Source of the DNA: an uncultured Oceanobacter sp.
GTDB taxonomy: Bacteria; Pseudomonadota; Gammaproteobacteria; Pseudomonadales; Oceanobacteraceae
DNA length: 39,890 nucleotides
Assembly (NCBI GenBank): GCA_913061185.1
Contig: CAJXTI010000034.1
Location: 1-39,890, forward strand
Reading direction: 5' to 3'
A program made the translations under genes and the position numbers. This document shows, piece after piece, positions 17,567 through 27,754 of this stretch. The notes beneath the pieces were generated by a model, which saw only the letters and a program-made list of their open reading frames with translations, searched no databases and was not told the origin of the DNA. Each line of letters starts with the position of its first letter. Positions within the stretch are counted from its first letter, which is position 1.

Positions 17567-18397
17567 ATGTTTGCACTGAACAGCCTGTTCTGGCTTGAAA
17601 TCCTGTTGATTCTGCTGGTTGTCGCGTTTGTGGCTCGACGGTCTGGTAGCTGGAAACGGCCACTCTTCTGGTTGGCCGCATTGTTGTTTCTGGTGGCAAT
17701 GAATCCCTGGCTGGATACGCTGGCGCGTCATTCAATCTGGCTGCACAGCTGGCAGAGTGTGGTTGTCCATCATCTGGTGCCGATACTCTGGTTGGCGGCT
17801 TTTATGGAGGCCAGTATCCCAGCGGGCAGCCATACCCGTGACAGTAACAGTCAGGGGGATGGGCAATGGCAGTCACTGCTGTTCTGGTTCGGATTGGGCA
17901 TAGCCGGTGTCTTGGCCTGGGGCGGCATGCTGCCCGTTCTGCATCAACCCTTGATGGACAGCCCGCTGTTTTATGCCATGGGTAAATGGACGATGGCATT
18001 GGGTGGCTTGTGGCTGTGTTCAAGTCCACAGCGGGTGCAACAACATTCTCATACGGTCTGTCTGGTGATGCTGTTGCCGCTGGTAGGGCTGGGGCTGGCT
18101 ATGTTGCTGAGTCCATTGCTGTACCGTATGACAACCGCAGTAACGGAATATCCGGGGGGAAGTCTTGTCGTGGAGCTGCTGCCGTTGTCGTTACCGGGCA
18201 TCGTTGATCAGTGGTTGGGGGGTGCCATTTTGTTGAGCGGGGCGCTCAGTTACTGGTTGATGAACCGAATGCTGCAGCGTCCCAGCGTGCAGGCGTCGCC
18301 AGTTGAAGCTGCGGATGGGGTGCGTCAGAGCCTGCGTTGCCTGCGTCCTGATCGGGTATCACTCGGGGTTTCACCAAACAGACGACGATATTCCTGA
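17567..18397 (+). CDS. CtaG-like cytochrome oxidase assembly membrane protein
   Basis: The 276-residue product has about seven hydrophobic segments and a His-containing turn, HSWQSVVVHHLVPILWLAAF, at about 61-80, which resembles the HMxQH-type region of the caa3-oxidase assembly factor CtaG. A role in copper delivery or oxidase assembly fits the neighbouring copper amine oxidase, but this is inference; the match is moderate. The ATG at 17567 has GGAG about 7 bases upstream; a GTG at 17555 is less likely. The last ~25 codons overlap the AraC-type gene on the other strand, and the basic tail there (ending PNRRRYS) looks unrelated to the membrane part, suggesting that an earlier stop codon was lost. 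Confidence 0.7.
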   Translation: MFALNSLFWLEILLILLVVAFVARRSGSWKRPLFWLAALLFLVAMNPWLDTLARHSIWLHSWQSVVVHHLVPILWLAAFMEASIPAGSHTRDSNSQGDGQWQSLLFWFGLGIAGVLAWGGMLPVLHQPLMDSPLFYAMGKWTMALGGLWLCSSPQRVQQHSHTVCLVMLLPLVGLGLAMLLSPLLYRMTTAVTEYPGGSLVVELLPLSLPGIVDQWLGGAILLSGALSYWLMNRMLQRPSVQASPVEAADGVRQSLRCLRPDRVSLGVSPNRRRYS

Positions 18398-19359
18398 CCA
18401 AAATAACCGCCATGATAAAAACCGTAGTTGGCGGCGACTGAGCCAATCGGCAAGTCGCTGGACAACAGCTCCCGCCGGGCGGCGTTCAATTTGACGGCTC
18501 TCAGGTACTGTGCCGGAGAGCAACCTGCGACCCGTTCAAAACTGTAGTTAAGCGTTCGTCGAGGTACGTTCAGCGCTTTGCAGATATCCAGTACGCTGTC
18601 GTCTGCGCCCTGCTCCGACAACACATACTCATGACAGCTGCGTACCAGATAGTGGTGGTGGTTACCCAATGGCCGCATCGCGGGTTTGCTTTTTTGCGCT
18701 GGAGTAAACAGATCCAGCGTCATGTCGATCAACTGGTGCTGAATTGCTTGCTCCAGAGCCGCTCGCCGGATGGCTTTGCGCTCTTCAACCTGCATCAGTT
18801 CGGCGCTGTCCGGAAAAGCAAAATGGCAGTCGTCTGTGCCAGATTGCAGTTTGAGCAGCTGATTTAACAGCGTTTCTGCCTGGTTTTGTAATTCGGTCAG
18901 ACGTTGGGTGTTGACCGGTACTTCGTAACTACGCTGGGCCGACAGCAGCTCGCTCATATCATCCTCGGTCAGCAACGTGCTCAGTTGCTGCTGATCGAGC
19001 GAGATGACGATGTAATCGGTATTGGCCGGGCCAACAAAAAAGAAATCATTCTGGTAGGGCAGCAAGGTAACGCCATGACTGGCGACGCAGCGTGCCTGAT
19101 CCGAGGTTTTGTTACCATCGAGCGAGATTGGAATCAGCACGCTGATTTTCCCTTCCGGGGTACGAGTATGCTGGGCAACCGACAGGTTCATGGTCTCCCT
19201 GAACAGCCGTACAGACGGTAACTGAACATCTTGTAAACGACCGTGAAAATGCCCGGGTACAACCTGATCGTATTGTTGCGGCCAGGCTGAAAGCGAGTGG
19301 GCGAAGGAATTTACTTCGTCGCAGACGGTGTTTTCAATATGGAGCAGGGCGCTTGTCAT
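18325..19359 (-). CDS. AraC-family transcriptional regulator
   Basis: From the ATG at 19359 the product has 344 residues. The N-terminal ~220 residues form a cupin-like sensor region (SLDGNKTSDQARCVASHGV and neighbours) and the C-terminus is an AraC-type double helix-turn-helix (DICKALNVPRRTLNYSFERV, then IGSVAANYGFYHGGYFGQEY). The general layout resembles EutR-like activators of amine catabolism. A GTG at 19437 would add 26 residues with no family resemblance and no clear ribosome site, so I prefer 19359. The gene is convergent with, and overlaps by 73 bases, the CtaG-like gene. Control of the amine oxidase is plausible from position only. Confidence 0.85.
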   Translation of the reverse strand: MTSALLHIENTVCDEVNSFAHSLSAWPQQYDQVVPGHFHGRLQDVQLPSVRLFRETMNLSVAQHTRTPEGKISVLIPISLDGNKTSDQARCVASHGVTLLPYQNDFFFVGPANTDYIVISLDQQQLSTLLTEDDMSELLSAQRSYEVPVNTQRLTELQNQAETLLNQLLKLQSGTDDCHFAFPDSAELMQVEERKAIRRAALEQAIQHQLIDMTLDLFTPAQKSKPAMRPLGNHHHYLVRSCHEYVLSEQGADDSVLDICKALNVPRRTLNYSFERVAGCSPAQYLRAVKLNAARRELLSSDLPIGSVAANYGFYHGGYFGQEYRRLFGETPSDTRSGRRQRRL

Positions 19360-19634
19360 GCAGAAGCCACACTGGTTGAGAGGTATCTGATCTGGGCAGC
19401 AAGAGCTGCGCCATAATTTACCATCACTTAATAACACCCGTCTGTCAGCAACAGAGGATGATTGCTGCCCTGAATCGGCGCTATCAGGCGAAGTAATCCG
19501 GGCTATGGGTCGCCTTTTCCGGCCTGTGGCGAAGATCGTCAGGGGAAACTGCGAGGCAGGGAGAGCGGAGTTCTCTCTGAGTCAGCATGCCAGTTGTCGT
19601 GGACAGGTATCTGGCGGCACTCTGCGGGCCTTCG

Positions 19635-19663
19635 TTTGCACTTTAATGTTACGGAAATATTAT
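19635..19663 (+). promoter_or_regulatory. Sigma-70 type promoter of thrS
   Basis: TTTGCA (19635-19640) and TATTAT (19658-19663) are separated by exactly 17 bases. Transcription should start near 19670, giving a leader of about 115 bases before thrS that contains the operator hairpin at 19746-19766. Confidence 0.6.
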
Positions 19664-19745
19664 CTTGCACTGTCCGGGGGCGCTGTCAGGTTTACAGCTC
19701 GCAAGTGTGACGTTAGAGTACTCCGCCTGAATTTTGTGATTGCAT

Positions 19746-19766
19746 GTGGCCTGTCGTAGGGGCCAC
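19746..19766 (+). promoter_or_regulatory. thrS translational operator, tRNA-Thr anticodon-arm mimic
   Basis: A 7-bp stem (GTGGCCT with GGGCCAC, closing on a T-G wobble) holds a 7-base loop GTCGTAG. Read as an anticodon loop this gives U33, anticodon CGU and A37, the layout of tRNA-Thr(CGU). The hairpin spans -40 to -20 from the thrS ATG, just before the AAGGA site. In E. coli, domain 2 of the thrS operator mimics the tRNA-Thr anticodon arm in the same place, and threonyl-tRNA synthetase binds it to repress its own translation. A weaker hairpin at 19682-19698 could correspond to the upstream operator arm. Confidence 0.75.
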
Positions 19767-19785
19767 CACTGACCAAGGAAATACT

Positions 19786-21717
19786 ATGCCTGTTATTACC
19801 CTCCCCGATGGTTCTCAACGCTCGTTCGAGCAACCGGTAACCCTGATGCAAGTGGCCGAAGATATTGGCCCTGGCCTGGCAAAAGCTACCGTCTGTGGCC
19901 GTATCAACGGCACGTTGGTGGATGCCTGCGAACTGATTACCGACGATGCTGATATTACGTTGATTACCGGTCGGGATGCGGAAGGCCTGGAAGTGATCCG
20001 TCACTCCTTTGCCCACCTGGTTGGCCACGCGGTCAAGCAGTTGTACCCAACCGCCAAAATGGCTATCGGCCCGGTGATCGACAACGGTTTTTATTACGAC
20101 ATCGACTATGAGCGTCCATTTACACCGGAAGACGTTGCTGCCATCGAAAAGCGTATCAAGGAACTGGTCAAGCAAGATTATCCGGTGATCAAGGAAATAA
20201 CGCCGATAGAACAGGCCCGTCAGGTGTTTGTGGATCGTGGCGAAGAGTACAAGGTTGAGCTTGTAGATGGCCTGATCGAAAAGGGCGAAACCGCTGTTGG
20301 TCTGTATCACCATGAAGAATATATCGACATGTGTATTGGCCCCCACGTACCGAACACTCGTGTGATGCGTATTTTCAAGCTGCAGCGTGTTTCCGGTGCC
20401 TACTGGCGCGGTGACTCCAACAACAAGCAGTTACAGCGTATTTACGGCACCGCCTGGAACGACAAGAAAGAGATGAAAGAATATCTCACACGTCTGGAAG
20501 AAGCGGAAAAGCGTGATCACCGCAAACTGGCCAAGCAACTGGATTTGTTCCATCTGCAGGAAGAAGCGCCGGGCATGGTGTTCTGGCACCCGAATGGTTG
20601 GACCATTTACCAGGTACTGGAACAGTACATGCGCAAGGTGCAGAACGACGCCGGTTACCTTGAAATCAAGACGCCACAAGTGGTGGATCGTACCCTGTGG
20701 GAAAAATCCGGTCACTGGGAACATTACAAGGACGCCATGTTCACTACGGAGTCAGAGAAGCGCTCTTACGCCGTCAAGCCGATGAACTGCCCATGCCATA
20801 TTCAGGTGTTTAACCAGGGTCTGAAGAGCTACCGCGACCTGCCACTGCGTCTGGCTGAGTTTGGTTCCTGTCACCGTAACGAACCTTCGGGTGCCTTGCA
20901 CGGTATTATGCGTGTTCGCGGCTTTACTCAGGACGACGCACATATTTTTGTCACCGAAAGCCAGATTCGTCAGGAAGCGGCCGACTTCATCAAGTTGACA
21001 CTGGATGTGTACAAGGACTTTGGTTTCGATGTTGTCGAAATGAAGCTGTCGACGCGCCCGGAAGGCCGTATCGGTGATGAAACCCTGTGGGATCAGGCTG
21101 AAGCCGCGCTGGAAGACGCACTGAACGAAGCCGGTCTGGATTGGGAACTGCAGCCAGGCGAAGGTGCCTTCTACGGCCCGAAAATCGAATTCTCGCTACG
21201 CGATTGCATTGGCCGGGTATGGCAGTGTGGCACCATTCAGCTCGACTTCATGTTGCCAGAGCGTCTGGGTGCACAATATGTGGACGAAGACAACGAGCGC
21301 AAAACCCCAGTGATGTTACACCGGGCCATTCTTGGCTCATTTGAACGTTTTGTCGGAATCCTGATTGAACATTACGCGGGCGCAATGCCGCCTTGGCTGG
21401 CACCGCAACAGGTGGCAGTACTGAATATTACCGATAATCAGGGTGAATATTGTCAGAATTTGGCAAAAACACTCAAATCCAAGGGGTATCGGGCGAATGC
21501 GGACTTGAGAAACGAGAAGATCGGCTTTAAAATCCGTGAGCACACTTTGCACAAGGTACCTTACCTGCTTGTGGTAGGGGATAAAGAAGTTGAAGCAAAC
21601 ACCGTAGCTGTGCGCACTCGTAAGGGAGATGATCTAGGCGTAATGACTATTGACGCGTTCCAAGCCCTCCTCGATAGTGCTATTTCCCAGCGCGGGCGGT
21701 TTGGAATGGAGAACTGA
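19786..21717 (+). CDS. thrS: Threonyl-tRNA synthetase
   Basis: The 643-residue enzyme charges tRNA-Thr and has the full family layout: TGS domain ([17 protein letters not shown], 1-62), editing domain ([16 protein letters not shown], then DMCIGPHVP), class II catalytic core with zinc ligand Cys335 in MNCPCH, motif 2 around [16 protein letters not shown], motif 3 in [11 protein letters not shown], and a C-terminal anticodon-binding domain. The length equals that of other gammaproteobacterial ThrRS. The ATG at 19786 has AAGGA six bases upstream and conserved MPVITL; the in-frame ATG at 19744 lies upstream of and would span the operator hairpin. infC begins three bases after its stop, so both are cotranscribed. 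Confidence 0.98.
   Translation: MPVITLPDGSQRSFEQPVTLMQVAEDIGPGLAKATVCGRINGTLVDACELITDDADITLITGRDAEGLEVIRHSFAHLVGHAVKQLYPTAKMAIGPVIDNGFYYDIDYERPFTPEDVAAIEKRIKELVKQDYPVIKEITPIEQARQVFVDRGEEYKVELVDGLIEKGETAVGLYHHEEYIDMCIGPHVPNTRVMRIFKLQRVSGAYWRGDSNNKQLQRIYGTAWNDKKEMKEYLTRLEEAEKRDHRKLAKQLDLFHLQEEAPGMVFWHPNGWTIYQVLEQYMRKVQNDAGYLEIKTPQVVDRTLWEKSGHWEHYKDAMFTTESEKRSYAVKPMNCPCHIQVFNQGLKSYRDLPLRLAEFGSCHRNEPSGALHGIMRVRGFTQDDAHIFVTESQIRQEAADFIKLTLDVYKDFGFDVVEMKLSTRPEGRIGDETLWDQAEAALEDALNEAGLDWELQPGEGAFYGPKIEFSLRDCIGRVWQCGTIQLDFMLPERLGAQYVDEDNERKTPVMLHRAILGSFERFVGILIEHYAGAMPPWLAPQQVAVLNITDNQGEYCQNLAKTLKSKGYRANADLRNEKIGFKIREHTLHKVPYLLVVGDKEVEANTVAVRTRKGDDLGVMTIDAFQALLDSAISQRGRFGMEN
21708..21711 (+). promoter_or_regulatory. 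Ribosome binding site that sets the infC AUC start
   Basis: GGAG lies inside the last codons of thrS with 8 bases to the ATC at 21720. No ATG, GTG or TTG start in the infC frame has a comparable site until deep inside the conserved protein. Confidence 0.75.
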
Positions 21718-21719
21718 AT

Positions 21720-22262
21720 ATCAGACGCGACAATAGAAGAGGCAGCCGCAACGACGATCGGGCTGCCGTTAACGATCAGATCCGTGCAACCGAAGTCCGG
21801 CTGATCGGCGCCGATGGAAATCAGGTCGGGGTAGTTAGCATCCAGGAAGCCCTGCAAATAGCGGAAGAATCCGAACTGGATCTGGTACAGATCTCAGACG
21901 GTGACCCGATTGTTTGTAAGGTTATGGACTTTGGCAAGAAGCTTTACGAAGAGAAAAAGCAGAAAGCCGAAGCCAAGAAAAAGCAGCACCAGGTTCAGAT
22001 CAAGGAAATGAAATTCCGCCCTGGTACTGAAGAAGGGGATTACCAGATCAAACTGCGTAACCTCAAGCGCTTCCTGGAAGGCGGTGACAAGGCGAAAGTC
22101 TCCCTGCGCTTCCGTGGCCGTGAAATGGCCCACCAGAATATCGGTATGGAGCTGATGAGACGCATCGAAGCTGATCTGGCCGAGATGGGTGTTGTTGAGC
22201 AACATCCCAAGATGGAAGGTCGCCAGATGGTTATGGTGATCGCACCAGGCAAGAAGAAGTAG
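21720..22262 (+). CDS. infC: Translation initiation factor IF-3 (AUC start)
   Basis: Starting at ATC 21720 the product is 180 residues, the same length as E. coli IF-3. It begins with a basic stretch ([20 protein letters not shown]), continues with [19 protein letters not shown] and [13 protein letters not shown], and ends in a complete C-terminal domain ([19 protein letters not shown], then [11 protein letters not shown]). IF-3 binds the 30S subunit, keeps 50S away and proofreads start codons. Rare start codons such as AUU/AUC allow IF-3 to repress its own mRNA; the use of AUC here is inferred from the reading frame and the ribosome site. The first in-frame ATG (21924) would remove the first 68 residues, including most of the N-domain. 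The gene follows thrS by two bases. Confidence 0.96.
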   Translation: MRRDNRRGSRNDDRAAVNDQIRATEVRLIGADGNQVGVVSIQEALQIAEESELDLVQISDGDPIVCKVMDFGKKLYEEKKQKAEAKKKQHQVQIKEMKFRPGTEEGDYQIKLRNLKRFLEGGDKAKVSLRFRGREMAHQNIGMELMRRIEADLAEMGVVEQHPKMEGRQMVMVIAPGKKK

Positions 22263-22283
22263 TCCGGTTCTTCAAATGAAATC

Positions 22284-22318
22284 CAGAAACCCCTGCGTTA
22301 GCCGGGGTTTCTGTTTTT
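22284..22318 (+). terminator. Intrinsic terminator/attenuator, infC-rpmI
   Basis: A perfect 10-bp stem (CAGAAACCCC with GGGGTTTCTG, 10-base loop) is followed by TTTTT. It sits 21 bases after infC and about 115 bases before rpmI, so transcripts from thrS-infC would end or be attenuated before the ribosomal protein genes. Confidence 0.85.
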
Positions 22319-22431
22319 CTGCCGACTACTGAACAGATCCCGTCCGTGCCTTGAGGGCCAGAGCGGGTGTAACGGCAGGTGTAGTACAGGGTCTTAGTTT
22401 CTGTGCGCACCACTACTATTGGAGTACCAAA

Positions 22432-22626
22432 ATGCCTAAAATCAAAACTAAGCGCGCAGCAGCCAAGCGTTTTAAAAAGACTGCCAACGGCTTCAAACAC
22501 CGTAATGCGTTCCGCAGCCACATCCTGACCAAAAAAAGCACCAAGCGTAAGCGTCATCTGCGCGGCATGAACCAGGTTAATGCCTCAGATAAAAAGCTTG
22601 TTATCCGCATGTTGCCTAACCTTTAA
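22432..22626 (+). CDS. rpmI: 50S ribosomal protein L35 (bL35)
   Basis: The 64-residue basic protein begins [17 protein letters not shown] and ends [11 protein letters not shown], matching bL35 over its whole length. It is a late-assembly protein of the large subunit. The ATG at 22432 has GGAG nine bases upstream; an in-frame ATG at 22351 would add 27 residues with no family match. Its ~115-base leader after the infC terminator may contain the site through which L20 represses the operon, as in E. coli, but I could not identify it. rplT follows after 16 bases. Confidence 0.97.
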   Translation: MPKIKTKRAAAKRFKKTANGFKHRNAFRSHILTKKSTKRKRHLRGMNQVNASDKKLVIRMLPNL

Positions 22627-22642
22627 GTCCAGGAGATAGAAT

Positions 22643-22996
22643 ATGGCTCGCGTAAAACGTGGTGTAGTCGCTCGTCGTCGTCACAAAAAAATTCTGAAGC
22701 TGGCTAAAGGTTATTATGGTGCACGTTCACGTGTATTCCGTGTTGCCAAGCAAGCCGTGATCAAAGCCGGTCAGTATGCATACCGTGACCGTCGTCAAAG
22801 GAAGCGTCAGTTCCGTCAACTGTGGATTGCCCGTATCAATGCGGGTGCCCGTCAAAACGGATTGTCTTACAGCAAATTCATCAATGGCCTGAAAAAAGCT
22901 TCTGTTGAAATTGACCGTAAGGTACTGGCGGATCTGGCAGTAAACGAGAAAGCAGCATTTGCGGCTCTGGTTGAAAAAGCCAAAGTCAGCCTGTAA
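22643..22996 (+). CDS. rplT: 50S ribosomal protein L20 (bL20)
   Basis: The 117-residue basic protein ([20 protein letters not shown] at the start, [14 protein letters not shown] in the globular part) is a complete bL20, needed for early assembly of the 50S subunit and known in E. coli and Bacillus as the repressor of its own operon. The ATG at 22643 has AGGAG about 8 bases upstream. It ends the rpmI-rplT pair; a terminator-like hairpin lies about 100 bases downstream. Confidence 0.97.
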   Translation: MARVKRGVVARRRHKKILKLAKGYYGARSRVFRVAKQAVIKAGQYAYRDRRQRKRQFRQLWIARINAGARQNGLSYSKFINGLKKASVEIDRKVLADLAVNEKAAFAALVEKAKVSL

Positions 22997-23011
22997 TTTC
23001 TCTGGCTTGCC

Positions 23012-23039
23012 TTGCCAACCGGATTTATCTGGTTGGCAA
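23012..23039 (+). other. Hairpin in the rplT-pheS leader
   Basis: TTGCCAACC and GGTTGGCAA form a 9-bp stem around a 10-base loop, 15 bases after rplT. No T-tract follows. It may protect the rplT mRNA end or take part in an alternative fold ahead of the pheS terminator. Confidence 0.6.
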
Positions 23040-23095
23040 CTGCAACGCCAAAATCAGCTTCTTGCGGTGAGATCTATCACTGTCTGAAGCAACGG

Positions 23096-24169
<1,074 letters not shown>

Positions 24170-24195
24170 TCGCTCATTACAGGATTTAGCTAAAC

Positions 24196-26586
24196 ATGAA
24201 ATTCAGCGAACAATGGTTACGCGAATGGGTGCAGCCTGAGGTGAGCACCGAAGAACTGGCACATCAGGTAACGATGGCTGGTTTGGAAGTTGATGGTATT
24301 GAGGCTGTTGCGGGTGAATTTTCCGGCGTCGTGGTTGGAGAAGTCGTTAAGTGTGAACAGCATCCGGATGCCGATAAACTGAGTCTGTGCCAGGTGTCTG
24401 ATGGTACGGATATTTTTCAGGTTGTGTGTGGCGCGGCTAATGTACGGGAAGGACTGAAGATTCCTTTCGCTAAAATTGGTGCTGTGCTTCCGGGAAATTT
24501 CAAAATCAAAAAAGCTAAGCTGCGCGGTGTTGAATCACTCGGTATGTTGTGTGCCGAAGCAGAATTGGGCATGGCAGAAAGCTCCGACGGATTGATGGAA
24601 CTGGCTGCGGATGCGCCGGTTGGTGAAGATTTCCGTCAATATATGAACCTTGATGACAGCATCATTGAGGTTGACCTGACACCAAATCGTGCCGATTGTC
24701 TGAGTATGGCAGGTCTGGCCCGTGAAGTTGGCGTACTGAACAAAGCAGCAGTCACCAATCCTGTCGTTGAGCCTGTGGCTCCGGTGATTGATGATAAAGC
24801 CAGTATTGATGTTCAGGCTTCTGCTGCCTGTCCGCGCTATCTCGGCCGTATTGTTAAAGGTGTGAACCTGACGGCGGCAACCCCGTTATGGATGGTGGAA
24901 AAATTACGCCGTGGCGGTATCCGCTCTATTGACCCTGTGGTTGATGTGACGAATTTTGTACTGCTTGAACTGGGTCAGCCGATGCATGCATTTGATCTGG
25001 CCAAGATTGACGGTGGCATCCGTGTGCGGATGGCAGAGCAGGGTGAAAAGCTGACGTTGCTGGATGGTCAGGAAGTTGAACTGAAAGACGATACTCTGCT
25101 GATCGCAGACCACTCAAAACCACTGGCTATCGCCGGTATTATGGGAGGCGAGCATTCCGGGGTGTCGGAGACGACGCAGGATCTGTTACTGGAAGCAGCC
25201 TTTTTCAGCCCGCTGTCGATTGCCGGACGTGCCCGTCATTACGGCTTGCATACGGATTCCTCACACCGCTTTGAGCGTGGAGTGGATTACAATCTGGCAG
25301 CTAAGGCTATGGAACGTGCCAGTGGACTGTTAGTGAATATCTGTGGCGGTCAGGTTGGCCCGATAGTGGAAGTTGTCAGTGAGCAGAATCTTCCGGAGAT
25401 TGCTCATATTCATCTGCGCCGGAAGCGTATTGAGCTTGTTCTTGGTATCGCACTGGCGGACGACGAAGTTGAAGATATTCTGACCCGTTTAGGCATGGTT
25501 CTTACCTCTGTGGAAGATGGCTGGCAGGTCACCGCACCGGGTTATCGTTTTGATATCGCCATTGAACCGGATCTGATTGAAGAGCTGGCGCGCATTTATG
25601 GCTATGAAAACTTGCCTGTGAGCTTGCCAAAGGCTGCTTCGCCGCTGGCCCGTGTTCCTGAAAATCGCCTGGCGATCGGGGATCTGCGTCGCCATCTGGT
25701 GGCCCGTGGTTATCAGGAAGCGATCACCTACAGCTTTGTTGAGCCTCAGTTACAAAAAACCATGGACCCGGATCATACGCCGATTGCGCTGCTGAATCCG
25801 ATCTCCAGCGACATGTCGGTGATGCGTACTGATCTTCTGGCCGGACTGGTTCAGGCGGTGAGTTACAACCTCAAACGTCAGCAGTCACGGGTGCGTTTAT
25901 TTGAAACCGGGTTACGCTTTGTGCCGCAAGGTGACAGGCTGGAGCAGATTCCGACCTTAGCCTTTGCTGCGACAGGTACACGCTTATCTCAGTCCTGGGG
26001 TGATGCTGATGCTGAGATTGATTTCTTTGATGTCAAAGGTGATGTGGAATCTCTGTTAGCCCGTACCGGCCAACGTGATTCCTACCGCTTTGTTACGGTT
26101 AAGCATCCGGCATTGCATCCGGGCCAGAGCGCAGCCATCGAAAAATGCAGCGAAAACGGCCAATGGCAAGCGGTAGGTATTATGGGTGCACTGCATCCAA
26201 GCCTGCAGAAACCGCTGGGTATCCGGCAGCCTTTGTATCTGGTTCAACTGGATCTGAATACTGTGCGTGAAACCGCTATTCCAGGCTTTGCCGAGCTGTC
26301 AAAATTTCCGGAGATGCGTCGGGATCTGGCGCTGGTTGTGGCTAAGGATGTGGCGGTTGATGACGTACTGGAACAGATATGCAGTCATGCCGGGAAATAC
26401 CTCACAAAGTTCAACCTGTTTGACGTTTATGAGGGCAAAGGCATTGATCCAGATAGAAAAAGTCTTGCCCTGGGCTTGACCTGGCAACATCCTTCGCGCA
26501 CTCTTACTGACCAAGAAGTGAACGATTCGGTTGATGCCGTCTTGTCACAATTGGAGCAAACACTTGGAGCAACGCTGAGGGGTTAG
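24196..26586 (+). CDS. pheT: Phenylalanyl-tRNA synthetase beta subunit
   Basis: This full-length 796-residue subunit opens with [20 protein letters not shown], followed by a tRNA-binding OB domain at about 40-150 ([20 protein letters not shown]), B3/B4 editing domain at about 200-400 ([32 protein letters not shown]), B5 and core regions, and a C-terminal FDX-ACB anticodon-binding domain ([18 protein letters not shown] to the end). It binds tRNA-Phe and clears mischarged Tyr. It lies 26 bases after pheS and one base before ihfA, so the three genes form one operon. Confidence 0.98.
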   Translation: MKFSEQWLREWVQPEVSTEELAHQVTMAGLEVDGIEAVAGEFSGVVVGEVVKCEQHPDADKLSLCQVSDGTDIFQVVCGAANVREGLKIPFAKIGAVLPGNFKIKKAKLRGVESLGMLCAEAELGMAESSDGLMELAADAPVGEDFRQYMNLDDSIIEVDLTPNRADCLSMAGLAREVGVLNKAAVTNPVVEPVAPVIDDKASIDVQASAACPRYLGRIVKGVNLTAATPLWMVEKLRRGGIRSIDPVVDVTNFVLLELGQPMHAFDLAKIDGGIRVRMAEQGEKLTLLDGQEVELKDDTLLIADHSKPLAIAGIMGGEHSGVSETTQDLLLEAAFFSPLSIAGRARHYGLHTDSSHRFERGVDYNLAAKAMERASGLLVNICGGQVGPIVEVVSEQNLPEIAHIHLRRKRIELVLGIALADDEVEDILTRLGMVLTSVEDGWQVTAPGYRFDIAIEPDLIEELARIYGYENLPVSLPKAASPLARVPENRLAIGDLRRHLVARGYQEAITYSFVEPQLQKTMDPDHTPIALLNPISSDMSVMRTDLLAGLVQAVSYNLKRQQSRVRLFETGLRFVPQGDRLEQIPTLAFAATGTRLSQSWGDADAEIDFFDVKGDVESLLARTGQRDSYRFVTVKHPALHPGQSAAIEKCSENGQWQAVGIMGALHPSLQKPLGIRQPLYLVQLDLNTVRETAIPGFAELSKFPEMRRDLALVVAKDVAVDDVLEQICSHAGKYLTKFNLFDVYEGKGIDPDRKSLALGLTWQHPSRTLTDQEVNDSVDAVLSQLEQTLGATLRG

Positions 26587-26587
26587 C

Positions 26588-26893
26588 ATGGCTGCCTTGA
26601 CCAAAGCCGAACTGGCAGAAAAACTGTTCGAGGAACTTGGTCTTAACAAGCGTGAGGCGAAGGACATGGTTGATCTGTTTTTTGATGAGATCCGTGACAG
26701 CCTGCGCCGAAACGAGCAGGTCAAGTTATCCGGTTTCGGTAACTTCGACCTGCGCGACAAGAGCCAGCGCCCTGGGCGTAATCCAAAAACCGGCGAGGAG
26801 ATTCCCATCTCTGCTCGCCGCGTTGTTACCTTCAAACCCGGCCAGAAACTGAAGGTTCGAGTAGAAGCTTATGCTGGAACCCAGCCACAATAA
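26588..26893 (+). CDS. ihfA: Integration host factor alpha subunit
   Basis: The 101-residue protein matches IHF-alpha throughout: [20 protein letters not shown], the body segment [20 protein letters not shown], and the DNA-intercalating proline arm ([20 protein letters not shown]). With IhfB it bends DNA sharply, which matters among other things at sigma-54 promoters such as that of flgB in this window (general knowledge). Its ribosome site (GAGG) lies in the end of pheT, and the next gene overlaps its 3' end by 23 bases. Confidence 0.97.
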   Translation: MAALTKAELAEKLFEELGLNKREAKDMVDLFFDEIRDSLRRNEQVKLSGFGNFDLRDKSQRPGRNPKTGEEIPISARRVVTFKPGQKLKVRVEAYAGTQPQ

Positions 26894-27230
26894 TGAACTG
26901 CCGCCAATCCCTGCAAAGCGTTACTTTGCGATTGGAGAAGTCAGTGATCTTTGCGATGTCAAACCCCATGTGTTGCGCTACTGGGAACAGGAGTTCCCAC
27001 AGCTCAGCCCGGTAAAACGTCGTGGCAATCGCCGTTATTATCAACGCCAGGACGTGATTCTGGTGCGCGAGATTCGTGCATTGCTATATGGCGAAGGTTA
27101 CACCATTCAGGGCGCTCGCCAGCGGCTGGAAGATGGTGATAACCAGAATGCGGCGGCGATGGATCAGGCACTGATCAAATCCATGATTGCCGATCTTAAA
27201 GAAGTAGAGTCCTTGCTGGCCGAACGGTAA
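26871..27230 (+). CDS. MerR-family transcriptional regulator
   Basis: The 119-residue protein has an N-terminal MerR helix-turn-helix ([20 protein letters not shown], then [20 protein letters not shown]) and a short C-terminal helix ([14 protein letters not shown]). It lacks the cysteine-rich metal-binding loop of classical MerR proteins. Small MerR proteins of this kind sit conserved behind ihfA in many gammaproteobacteria, where their targets are unknown. The ATG at 26871 overlaps ihfA by 23 bases, indicating coupling. tRNA-Pro follows 69 bases after its stop. Confidence 0.9.
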   Translation: MLEPSHNNELPPIPAKRYFAIGEVSDLCDVKPHVLRYWEQEFPQLSPVKRRGNRRYYQRQDVILVREIRALLYGEGYTIQGARQRLEDGDNQNAAAMDQALIKSMIADLKEVESLLAER

Positions 27231-27235
27231 AAAAA

Positions 27236-27264
27236 CTTCCATCTATCAACTACTTGAGTATAAT
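27236..27264 (+). promoter_or_regulatory. Promoter of tRNA-Pro
   Basis: A perfect -10 hexamer TATAAT (27259-27264) lies 36 bases before the tRNA. It is followed by a GC-containing GCGTGA discriminator, as is common for stable RNA genes. The -35 region (CTTCCA at 27236) is only a weak match. Confidence 0.55.
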
Positions 27265-27298
27265 GCGTGACTTCTGGAACAGCCTCTGTTTCAGAGTG

Positions 27299-27376
<78 letters not shown>

Positions 27377-27754
27377 AATTTCTCCTTACTTCTCAATAAG
27401 TTATAAAATCGGCCCCATCCGGTTTTAGCCCTCGCCTAATTTAAACCTAATATCTCGCCTAATATACAGTTGTACATCCGTACAGTTTTCTATCGTGTGG
27501 CCTTCGTTTGAGCTGGCTTGTGATCATAGATGGCCTGCATTTTTTGGTCTTATGGCCACTGGTTTTGTGTTCGTGATCTGTCACCTAACATCCGCCATTG
27601 CGGCGAACCGTCAGGTTTGGTCTGGGTAAATCAATCCGCTATCGGTCATGTCATTCCTGCCACAGATGCCTATTTTTAGGTCTTGCACCTGACAATCCGC
27701 CGGTCAGAACTATCCTTGTAAGAAGCTTTTTACATAACTGGCAGGAATTATAAT
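27377..27754. other. Gene-free region between tRNA-Pro and chemoreceptor
   Basis: These 378 bases are richer in A+T than the genes around them and hold no open frame with a plausible start. A CTCGCCTAAT direct repeat occurs at 27431-27440 and 27454-27463. The region begins immediately after a tRNA 3' end, a usual integration site, but there is no integrase gene and no repeated copy of the tRNA end in the window. The AGGA ribosome site of the chemoreceptor gene lies in the last 15 bases. Confidence 0.5.
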
